Shown in pieces: positions 1 to 11,900 of a DNA stretch of 64,000 bases. Position numbers and translations under genes: made by a program. The stretch covers positions 148,730 through 212,729 of the forward strand of contig MNCI01015627.1 in the NCBI GenBank assembly GCA_015680685.1. The letters run 5' to 3'. Position 1 is the stretch's first letter; the number at the start of each line of letters is the position of its first letter. The notes under the pieces were generated by a model that made no database searches, was not told the origin of the DNA, and worked only from the letters and a program-made list of their open reading frames with translations. Origin of the DNA: Gnetum montanum (Eukaryota; Streptophyta; Gnetopsida; Gnetales; Gnetaceae).

Positions 1-1499
1 AGTTGCACAGTTCAGGGTGTGTATGGCAAGTGGGAACGGATGCTGACGCTAGGACTTAGTGCTGTAGTTAGAGTTAGTTTTAGTTTCTCAACCCTTCACC
101 ATTTAGCATAGGAGATAAACCGTAAAAGACCAAAAAAATCATATACCTCGGACTTACTTAACCATACACTGTGACAACAACAAGTAAGTCTGGGAAGACA
201 ACGAACGATTAACCCCAAGTGTTCCATGGGGCATTTAGGCATTTAGTCTGCGGAGTTCGACCAGATCGCGCGTGCTATGCTTGTTTTGTATGGTTGAGTG
301 TAGGGGTACCTCACCACTCATCACATATGCATAATACAAAATAAAATAAGCATGTTTACTTATTTTTAGTAATCCAAAAAAATAAAATATTCACAATAAA
401 CATAATAGGCCAATTAAAACATTTAGGATAATTGGATTTCAATGTTAATCCATTAAATAAATAAAAATACATACCTTTGAAAGTAAATATTAATTAGCAA
501 TGGACACAAATTTTAAGCAAGTACACTCCTTTATCCATGATGGTAAAATAGTAGTTGAAAAAGAATTTAATTATATTATTGAATGCTAAGAATTAAAATT
601 AACATATTGAAATATAAGTGATAGCTTTCAAGTCATGGCAATTAAGCAATAATTTTGAAGTTTGTTAAATAATACAAAGAAGATTATCCATTAGTCTACT
701 TAAAAAGTATTAATTAGAAAACCATTAGTTGCAAGGTGACTTTAGTAAAGAAATAATTTAATTCTATTAGTATTTAATTAGTAGAATTAAAAATAACTTA
801 TTGAAATGTACATGATAGATTTAAATTAAATAAATGAACTTATGTAAAATCTTATTTTCGTGAGGGTTAACTATTACTTTTAAAGTTTGTTGAATAAATT
901 TTCATCTATTTAGTTAAAAGAAGTAGTAATGAAAGAACCTTACTTGTTTTTATGATTCATTTCAAACCACTCATGATGAATCTAACGAATATGCAACACT
1001 AGTATACTTTGTTATTTAGCTAAAACTCAAAAGTAGTAACTTTTAATAAATTTATTTTAACTATGAAGAGTCATAACAATGCAATGCTCAAATTTTAAAA
1101 TTAAATCTTATGTATGATTAATTCATTGTAAATGTACACGTAAAGGTAGACAATGATAACATTACTTTAAATTATTGAAAAGTATTATGAAAAGCATGCA
1201 CATTATTAAATAATATTTAATCAATACTTAATTACCAATTTATGAATATGTTAAAAATCATGTTATGTCTCGATCTCAACATTGTACCATTAATCTTGAA
1301 ATTGTGATTCACAAAGAGGAGGTTTCCTCGTAGCATCAACTTCTGGAAAAAGGATTCAGTGAAGAAAAAGCCCCTTAATCCCGGAATGTGCGAAATGGAC
1401 ATTTGATTGTAAGTTGACTACATTTAAGCTTGATTTACAGAAGCGCAATGCAACAGTGAATTTATTAACTTAAAAAGCCCGGCATAATCATGTGACAAG
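1..1499. other. AT-rich upstream DNA, no gene seen
   Basis: No convincing coding region, RNA gene or intact repeat was found. The stretch is strongly AT-rich from about 330 onward. The first ~330 bases are more GC-rich and could be the end of an older repeat, but no second copy lies in the window to prove it. Confidence 0.5.
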
Positions 1500-2832
1500 G
1501 ACACAGGCTTAACAGACGCGCATCCAAACATCATTCAAACATGTGACAGAAGGGACGGCACTTACGTAGAACATACACTGCTGGACGGACCGAAACCTTT
1601 AACTGTTCGTCGTTACGAGGAGGGGAATTGCGAAATAATTTTAGATGGAAAAGAAGACAAATCAAAGCGACCAAGACCAAAGGCGCGCAATTAATAAATG
1701 CCGCGGTGAACGGGAATGACGTGACAGTAACACGCAAACGCAAAAAACAGTGGTCGCTCGTACATTTTTAACAGCACGGAAGGAAGGCCTCAGATCGTCA
1801 AATACTCCTACTCATACCACTGCTGCAGGAGTTGTGAGCGAAAATACATACCTGAGCTGATATTACAATTACAACCACGCACAAACACAGAAGAAAGCAA
1901 AGAGAAGGACGACGACGAAAATTCCGCATAACGACACCGACAACGACAAGGCTCCCGCGCAGCGGATCTCAGGTTTTGGTGTGCACGCGGACGAAGATGC
2001 TCACGTTCTTCTCGTACACGATTGTTTTATTTTGTTTTGTTTTGCTGTTTCAATTACAATGTATTTATGTATGTGAGAGAGAGAGAGACTTTGAAAATGA
2101 AAATTCGTTCATTCATAACCATAACCAGAGCTGACCAGATCAGCAGCCAGACCAGTACTAGTAGCAACAGTAGCAGTAGCAGTAGCAGCCGGCAGGAAGA
2201 CTAAGGCTGGTTCTGTCTGAACACACGCTTACAGCTCTATCGCTCTCTCTGGATTCTGCCTTGGTCTGCATTGCATTGCCCTCTTTTCTCTTCTTTTCTT
2301 CCTTTTTTCTGCAAGGGCGGCCCGCATAGGTGAGCTTAGTGGGGTACAGAGCGATTTTGTCATCAGCAGCACCAGAAAGTAGTGGCAACAGCAGCGGCGC
2401 AACAACAACGACCACGACGAAGAAAAAGAAAGAAGAAGAGGAAGAAGAAGAAGAGAGATTGGTGACAGGTCGACGGATCGATCTGAGAGTTTTTGTTGTT
2501 GATGTTCTTGCGTAAGCCGCTATAGTTGCAGCGGGAGTAGCAGGTTCGGCCCACCAGTGGTAGCCACATCCGTCATCATCGTATCGCGTAGAGGATTGCG
2601 TCTGCTGGTAAAAGCAAACTGTCTGTTTGCTTGCTTCTTTGCTTGTGTTAGGATTGGAAGGCTTTTTTGTGGCTGATCGCTTTTTGCTTTTCTTTTGGTT
2701 TTGCTGCTTTCTTCTTTTTCGTTTCTTTTTTGTGATCTTCTGCTGCTGCTGCTTATTGCCTGCGAAGAGCTTCTGCACGTGTTTGAGTGGTTGCGAATTG
2801 GCGGCAAAGTCGGAAGAGCCGGGAATTCGAGC
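1500..2832 (+). promoter_or_regulatory. Probable promoter and 5' leader of the SEC14-like gene
   Basis: This stretch precedes the first coding exon and differs from its surroundings: it is richer in GC and CpG and carries simple repeats typical of plant leaders. These are a GA run near 2076-2088, AGC/AGT triplets at about 2158-2190, and ACA/GAA triplets at about 2397-2456. The long open frames on both strands here are low-complexity products of those triplets and are not believed to be genes. No clear TATA box or transcription start could be fixed, and a spliced untranslated exon cannot be excluded. Confidence 0.45.
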
Positions 2833-2940
2833 ATGGAGCAGAGCTCGTCTTCGTCGTCGTCCTCCCCAACAGCAGAGGCCGTCAAGCAGATGCTCGCTTT
2901 TATCGAGGAGAATGGTGAACATCTCAACTCTTGCATTGCC
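2833..2940 (+). CDS. Exon 1 of SEC14-like gene
   Basis: The exon encodes 36 residues from an ATG with G at +4. An eight-serine run made of mixed codons is followed by the family N-terminus (AEAVKQMLAFIEENGEHL). The end is set at GCC|GTTTTT because joining to exon 2 then gives exactly the family spacing of 22 residues from the VKQ-type motif to HQGYP. The donor is weak. A second phase-0 GT at 2991 (AGG|GTTTGC) would add about 17 residues not expected in the family. Confidence 0.75.
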
Positions 2941-5900
2941 GTTTTTAGGGAAACGGGTCTTGTTTCCCAGATTTGCCCCCGCCAAAGGGTTTGCTTTTTG
3001 TTGTTAAGGGAAATTTCCTTTTGTTCCCCAATGCAGCACTAAGCAATTCTAATCGCCCCGGAAATTTTGCACATTGAAATAGATCACGAGTTGCTTCTTC
3101 GCAACTCAGGGTTCACTTGTTTATATTTGATGCTTGAGTCTTGAATGCCTATTTAAATAATCAAAAGGTTTCAATTTGCCATGGTTTGACGATTGCGGTT
3201 TCCTTGCAAATGGATTTTCGCGATTCCGGATTGGTCACTCCATTAAACAACTTCTTCAGCGGATGAAGCGATGAAGAAAACTTTTCAGGTAAATACTTTC
3301 CATTCAATATCTAAGTATGGACTCTGTTTTAGAAATACGGAAAATACCATTATAGTAATCTAGCGAAAATTTTTCAGGTAAATACTTTTCCTTAAATATC
3401 TCAGTATGCGCGTTGTTTCCGAAACACTGAAAATACCATTCTAATAATGTACATGCCTTTGTTCCTGACCCCACAACTATTGGGATTAATTCCCTTTCCG
3501 TAAATAAACGGAGACCGATGATAAAATCTCATTTGCAATGTATGGTACAGGCTTATACGTAATGTTATCTATTCTATCTTCGTTGTAGTTGCTATGACCT
3601 ATATCATAATATGCACTGTCATCGTTTTTCCAACAGTCCTGCTTGCTAAGTTTGCTAAAACAGCAACAGGAATTTATAGGAAGCATAGTGACTTGATGCT
3701 TTTCTGATTCAGTTATCCATATTTAGAAATTACTTCCTACAAGTTGTTTACGGTTTTAAGCCAAAATTTTATAGTTACGTTTATCAACCTTTATCTGTTT
3801 TATTCAACTTTTGCTACTTTTCATCGCGTTCATGACCTGCAAAAAATATATATTACAATGTTTTGGTGAACTTGATCTATGCATTAAAGCTAGTGCAGTA
3901 AGGAAATCTCTTTTGAAAGCTCATTTTGGCAAGATTTTAATTTTTAAACCTTTTTAACATATAAAATCATCCTTTTTTGTGTAACAAAAAAAAAAAAACC
4001 CTTCTTTTTGTCTAATTTTGAAAATTACATTTATTTGAAAGCATAATATACTTTAAACATCTCTTACCATGAACCATAATGGAGTGACCGAGGTTGGATG
4101 TTATTGGACATCAATATCTACCGTTCAAATATGATGTTTTACTGATTTGTATGAATGTGTTGGTGGACGAAATGAACAATCATCAGCTATTCAATCTATT
4201 AAAGAAGAAGAAAGAATTAACAATGAGGTGTTGGCCTGGTGGTAAGACTCTTAATTTGAAAACATCAAGTCACAGATTTGATTCCAGTGGGCAATGCTGA
4301 GTTGTAAAGTTCTAATTAGACTATATATCTTGGGGTGAACCTATATCACAATTATTTTGGGAAAAAATCTATTAAAGAATCAATGTCATCTTTTCGAAAA
4401 ATCTGTGAATTGCATTTTGAAACAGTCTGCATGAGGCCTTTTTGGCTTCCTTCAATTTCAACAAAATGTTTGCTTATCCTTGTGATGGATTCATGTTCTA
4501 TTAGTATTATAAGGACCATTGATTGGATAATTGATTGCCATCTTTTTGTTATTTTCATAGCATTATTTAGTTCTCTTCCATAACACATTTTATAGTTTGC
4601 GTTACATCTCTGCCATATTACATTTTAACTGTTTTGTGAACAAGTAAATTAATTTCATTTGTTCTTCTAAATGCTAATGTTGGTAAATTTTTCTGCTTTT
4701 GTAGTTGAATTTTGTAAAATTAGGTAGCTTGGTTGGGAGGCTCATTGACATGAAATTTTAAAGTTTATTGGAGTAAAGAATACAAGCATCATTATCTTTC
4801 ACAACCAAACACATTTGATGAAGGCATCTTTAGACTGTTCTTGCCGGTTTTAAGATAAATTTTTTGAATTCTTACTATAGCCAAAGTCAAGAATGACCAA
4901 GTGGATGCTAATGCATGCTCGAACTTGGAGGAGCTATTTTGCTTGATCTATATTTTCAATAGCTTTCACTGCTATAACAAATGCTGCCAATCTGTTGACC
5001 TAGCTGTCAAACCTTGATAAGAATTTGGCAGAGCATAGGATCTTGCATTCCTTTGGGCAGGGGTAATCATTACATGAAGGATCTACTGTATGTCCTCGAG
5101 GTTAGGGTTAAGAACATATCTACAAAAAGTATTATTAATCTTTTCTAGTTTGCGATGTATGCGTCATCCTTATTGATTACTTAGTGTTATGCGTAGATGA
5201 TGCCAAAACAAGTAACACACCTTATGAAATATCATGTCCCGGAAGGCAGATAAACAAAGCATAAATAATGTTAAGTGTAGTGTCAATAAGCTATGGTTTG
5301 CCCAATACTGATGTCTTGACCCACATGATACTTAATAGCTAATTAAAGATTCATAATTAATTAATGATAAATCATTCTATATTAGAACCAAAGTTTACCA
5401 ACTTTGCAATTAGTCAGAACTTGTGATGACTAGTTGTGCTTGAAAAATTGTGCTATGATCAAAATATATTATTCAGGATTTCTTTTTTAATCTGACTTTT
5501 TCTTTCAACTTGGCCGACTTGCCAAGTTTGTCTAACCTGAATTTAATGATGGTCTCCTGAATTTAATGATGGTCTGACTCATTTTCTGATTAGTTAAACA
5601 CTGGCCAGAACAAGTTTTAAGATTTAGGTAATAACACCACAGCCACTATGGATGTTTTTTTAACTACTAGCTAAGATGAATTTTAACCTCATTAAAATGT
5701 TCTATGATACAATGATCCTGACAAAATTGAGACACATTGAAGAGATTCTTGGAGAATAATTTGGTTCAATAGTGAAATCCACTATTGTATCAATGATACA
5801 CTAACTGGAACAGATGCCATAAAAATTTGTAATTCATTGTAAATGTTAAAAATAGTTATACCTTGGAATGATTTTGGGTCCTATGTCATTGTTGTAATGT

Positions 5901-8900
5901 AGAATTGGGCAAAGCATTGTTAACATATTAGTTGGACAGATGAGTTTTTATTTTAATTTTTTAAAAGCAAGGTAAACCTAGATCTATAGTGGCTGGGGCA
6001 CATGTAACACCCATTCATAGGGAGCAAGAGTTAATACCCAAAGCCCCCTAGAAAGAAAGCTAGTTGAAAAAATTAAAACGAGATCAATAACGCCTAGATC
6101 TAGCTCAAAAACAGGTCAATTAATATTAATTTAAGAATCAAGAGATAATTTTAAAAAGAAATTGACGTAGTAAAATATTTGTGCAAGATTCATTAGATAA
6201 AAAAAATCAAACTTTTTATTATTCAACCCAAAAAGAAATAATTTGATCAGGATCATTTGCTCATTTGAAAACCAAAGAAATGACCACATAAGCAGATAAA
6301 TTAATAATCTCATATTTGTTCAATCACATAATAATATTTTATGATTTCCAGCCACACACAAAAACAAGATCTGAATTTAACTCTTGTAACCATTTTACCA
6401 GTAATCATTTAATCAGGAAATTCATATATTCAATAGCAGAGAATAGATAGATCACAACCATAAAGTAACATCCTAGGTTTTCCCCCACTCCATAAACTTA
6501 TAGAAACACATTAAAATCAGACTTGAGAAGGTATAGGAAAAAAAGTGTAATTCAAGATTCAGATCCAAGATTTATGCATTCAAAAGGGAGGGTTCATCAA
6601 CCAGATTCCAACCAAAATCCTAAAATTGAACAATTTTAAAGCATTCACAATTATCGATGGGCCCAAGGATACTCTCGTTTTCTATCGGTGGTATTAATCC
6701 TCACATCAGGGATCCATAGCCCCTGTTGGCAATCCTTTGCCAGAAATGCCCCAAATCGTTATGGGTGTTTTTGAATCGTTACAGAAACAACTCTCATCCA
6801 AGTCATTTAGATATGAGAGTGCAGAGGACAGGTGGAGAGATCCAAAGAAAAGGTAATAAATGATTTAAAAAAAAAATACAACAACAATCTTGATATTTTC
6901 CCATCGTCTTATGATCCTTGAAAGGTCATCACGTGACCTTTCTACAGCCATGGAGAGGGTACTTATACTCTACTATTTTAAACTAAAAAAAGCAATGCAT
7001 CACATTTAGATAAAATAAAATATAAAGGTACAGTATTTGCACAAAGTATCCCTGATTCATGGGTCAGGTTCCTCTAGCTTGATTCATAGGTCAAGTTCCT
7101 TAATATGAGCATTCATTTGCATCTCAACATACCTGTTTTAGCTCTTGAGGCACACCTTAGAGCATTGTCCTCTGTTTCTCAGCATCTTTGTTGATATAGA
7201 ATAGAAAATATTTTGTTTTCCCATATATCATTTATTATTATTATTATTCTAAAACATTCCCAGCATGTATTTTAAATCATATTGCTCATGCATAAAGTAT
7301 TTAAACATTTAATCATAATACATATAAAAATATGGTTAACAAATTTATTACTATTCCAATTAGCCTTTTCCACCAAAGCATACACACAACTTGTCAACAA
7401 AACATGTGGACAAACACACAAAAGACTATTACAATCATTAACTTAAAAACTGAAGGAGAAGTGGTTCGTTATAATCTGACACAAGCAAACAAAAACAATC
7501 ATTACAACTTTAGACACAAGGGATCTTTCTTAACAAAGGGCAAATAGTGGATCTTCCATGAGTATCTTGACCTAAGAGATCAAAAGATTAAAACAAAACC
7601 AGTCAAAGAAGGCACTCACTACAAACCTTTTACTTTTTCTTTCTTCTGCATTGGAACCAACATAGATAACCATTTGACAACCAAACCAAAGCTCTCTGCA
7701 AAAAATGAATGGGGATGATAATTTTATTCTAAATCAACACACACTCAACCAAAGCTTGCTGTAAAATGAGATGAGGGTTCCACTATTCACCAGAAAAGAA
7801 AAGCCTATTACGCTCAACCCAAAATGCATATAAAATCGATGAGAGAAGGGATGAAATTTTTCGTGTTTTCCATTTTGTTTTTGGATTCAGCCGAGCTTGA
7901 ATAATATCATTGGGAAAAGAGCTCCATAATTTCCTATTCATGATTTTTTGAACCTTCTGCCAAATGCTTCTTACCCATGGATATTTTAAAAAACAATGGT
8001 ATAATGATTTTGATGATATCCCACATAGCATGCCAATATCATTTGCACTTAAACCCTTGTGATGCAATAAAACCTTCATTGGAAGTAAAAAAATTGACAT
8101 TTAGAAATGAACATCTTATGTTTTTGAAATACTAATATCTCTCCTCCAGGATTCATGAAGTTTATCCTTATGAGTTTGGGCTAAAGATGAATAACTATAT
8201 GCAATTTTTTAGGCACTTGAATCTCCCCAAAAAACATGACCATTCTCCACCTTAATGTTAACTAGAAACCAACTTTTTAATTTTTCAAAATCCCTGTAGA
8301 TAGGACTTGCTTTAGTAACAACTGCTGCATTGTGAAAAAATTCATGATCTAAATATTTTGCATGCATCACCTGGACTGAAGGTTTATCTTCAACATAAAG
8401 TTGCTAGATAAGTTTTCCAAGAAGAGCATAATTCAAATGCTGCAAATGTCGCAAACGTCAAACTCTTTCTTCAATAGGCTGACATAAAACATCCCATAAG
8501 AGGGAATCAAACATCCTCTGCTTAGTGTTGGACCACAAAAATCTTTTCTCCAATTGATCAAGAAGATTTAGGATTAAGTTGGGAGCCTTATAGCATGAAA
8601 ACAAGTACAATGGTAACACTTGGAAAACTGAATGCAGGAGTTGGAGCCTTCTGGCTTAAGACAATAATTTCTCCTTCTATCTAGAAAGTCTGTAAGAAAC
8701 CTTATGTACCACCTCATTCCAAATAGAAACATTCGTTTGACCTAAAAAATAAAGGAATATCTAAATATTTAGTAGGAAGCTTATCCTTTTGACGCTGTAT
8801 CATATTGCAAAAAGATTGAAAAATAAGTTTAGGAGTCTCAAAATTATAAATTGTTTCTTTTTTTAATAAAATTATTCTGTAATCTAGAGGCCTATGCAAA

Positions 8901-11900
8901 CTGACTCAAGCAAAGAAAGATATTGCTAAGAGTCTTCTTTGATCCTTATAAGAAAAGAAAAGTATCATTCATAAATTGTGAATGGGTAAATTCAGGACAA
9001 CCAAAAGCTGGTGTGATGCCTTTAATAAGACCAAATTTTTGATGTTACAATAGAAAAGCTCCCAAACCTTCCATGGCAATGATAAATAAATAAGGGAAAA
9101 TAAGATCTTCTTGATGAAGCCCATTTTTTGCATGTATATCACCTACTTGTGATCTATTTAGCAACAAGGAAAAACGAGAACCTTTGTAGCACTGTGCTAA
9201 TTTTATTAGCCAGTGGTCTGGGAAAACAAATTTTTTAAGCATTGCATCCACGTAGGTCCAGGAAATTTTATCATAGGCTTTACTAATGTCCTATTTTAAA
9301 GCAACACTAGAATTGTTTTGGTAGTGAACAGAATGAAGAATTTCGAGTAAGAAGCACTTGGTTTAGAATATGCCTACATAAAATAAAACCTGCTTGCTTA
9401 GGAGCAACAATGTAATGCAAACTATGACTAATTTGATTAGCCAAAAATTTGGAGATAATCTTATATAAAGTAGTCCACAGGCTTATAGTTCTAAAATCTT
9501 TGATACTAAAAGCTTCATTTTTTTAGGAAGTAGAGAAATCCAAGCGATATTTAACTTATGGAGAACAAACTCTATTTGCCAAAATTCAAAAATAATATCA
9601 CAAACATCTTTTCCAACAACATCCCAATATTCTTTGAAAAAACCAACTGGAAATCCATCAGCGCCGGGAGCCTTAGTATTGGCCGTATAGTATCAATTGG
9701 AAATCCATTATCACCAGGAGCCTTATTATTGGCCATATTATTAACTGTAGCAAATACCTCCTCTGCTGAAGGTGGAGCATTGAGAATACGAATGGTAGCA
9801 AGAGAGAGAAACATCCAAAGAACCAATAACTTTACCGACGAAAGAGTGGTCAATCTCAACCCCAACTCCCAAAAAGTTATGATAGAACTTAACTGCAATT
9901 TTGGCAATCTCTATTGAATCATTGTTAAAATGACCATCTTCCTTTTCCAAATGCACAATTTGAGACTTGGCAAACCAAAAAAAGCATACTGATGGAAAAA
10001 ATGAATATTAGAACACCTTCTTCAACCTCTTAAGCTTCGATCTTTGCTGTCAATATTGATATTTACCTTTTTGTATATTATTAAACATGCAAAGCAAATC
10101 CCATTCCTACTTCTGTTTAATCTCAGACCAACCAAAAAAATCAATAATCTCAGACCAACCAAAAAAATCAATCTCCTGCTGGATTGTATCAATTTGAGAT
10201 AAGCATTCCGTTTTCTTTCTAGTTCATTGAAAAGGATTTTTCTTATGCCACTCAATGATTGCCAAATAGAGCCTCCGCAACTATTGGAAGACTTTATATC
10301 GAATTTTTCCTGAAGAAAATCATTCCAGCATAAAATAACAATGTCTTGCCTGTGAGTTAGGTTCCAACAATTTTCCCAATGAAAAGGAGGTTTAGAGCTA
10401 ACAACATCAGTATAAAGTAATAACAGGCCAATGATTAGAAACAGTATGAGGCAACCTTTTAATTGTGACCAGAGAAAAAGTTTAGCCCATAACATGGAAG
10501 ATAAAATCCTTTCCAACTTACAAGAAACACTATTTGGACTAGCTCTTTGATTAGTCCATGTAAAACAACAGCTTGGGATGGGGAAATTATAAAGGTTCAT
10601 ATTCTTAACAGCTTTTGTAGAGGGTTCCAATGCCTGTTTTGTTTCTCTTTGGGATGAAGCTTCGAATTAAAGTCCCTAGCAATTATAAAAGGATTTGAAA
10701 TCTTTTTGGAGAAGGAAAGGAGCTTGTTAGTAGAAAGGACCATGATTATAAGCTTTTGGTGGTCAACACACACACACAAATCCATGAGGGAGCCCCTGCA
10801 ATGCGAATAGATATAGAGTGAAAGTTAGACCACGAAAGAGATACTAAAAATGCTGTCTCCAAACAATCTATAAGCCTACAGTTTTGCCAATAGTAGGTGA
10901 AAACAAAGGCACATCTAGGAAAGAGCTTTTGAATAAAAGGCACACTCTTAACATGATTTAGCTTTGTCTCTTGAAGATGGAGAAAATCCCCCTTTTTAGA
11001 AAACCACCGAAATTCGATGGTTTCTTGGTGAGAGGGTGTAAGAACCCCTCACATTTTATGTGATAATCTTCTTGCAGAGTTATAGGATGAGGCTCCTCAA
11101 TGCTGTTTTTTGTAGAATTAGATTTTAATTGATGCAGCTTTTGTGCAAAATTGGTAGTTTGTTGCTTGGAAAACTTTGGCTTGTACCGAGTAACTAGTTG
11201 CATGTTTAGAGCAAAGGCTACCATTTGATGTGGGACTTCTTGAGGGTAAGAGACTTTCAAGCAACTTTGAAGGCAATAGCTTTGGATGTGCTTTCTTGGT
11301 CCCATCCATAACTTATTGAATCAAAGTAATTGTAGATTGAAGTGAATTAGGAGACAAAGTCATCGAGGGTTTAGATGAATTCTTACTTTCTTTTTGAACC
11401 TTTGGTCCATCAACATTTGATTCAACACAATGCGCATATACCTTGCTCCATTCCACCAGAAAGAAAGTGATAAAGGACTAAAGGGTTTAGGGTTTATAAA
11501 CGTACAAATCATCTAGTTATGTCTCTGATAGCCCTTTCTTTTTAGAAAAAGAACCAAACCCCATGGCTCCAAAAGATTGCAATGCAAAAATATTCCAAAG
11601 ATCAAAATCCAAAATAGGGACTAAAGCCTGACGAGAAGCAAAACCTATAAAATCCTTTTTATTTAAACAAAAGCATCCAAGATGCTAAGAATGAAAAAGC
11701 TATCCATCAACCTTAAAATAATCAATCTTCTCCAAAATATGGGATCATGCAGAAGCAGAAAAACAATTGAAAAGCCAACTATTTTCTGCAAGTTGAACAA
11801 TTTTTATATGAGCCTTTCATGCTTGGACCATTTGTTGGACCTACAAGAATGACATCTTCATGTCCATCCATCCTACAAAAGCTCTATCTTGTAGAATATT

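Noticed and set aside
2695-2832. In-frame upstream extension of exon 1 (Leu-rich start at 2695)
   Set aside because: The family starts close to the VKQ segment. The ATG at 2833 has a good context and the upstream part is pyrimidine-rich leader that merely lacks stops.
2158-2985. 275-codon open frame on the minus strand across exon 1 and the leader
   Set aside because: Low-complexity Lys/Ser/Val runs produced by triplet repeats; antisense to a well-supported exon; no domain.
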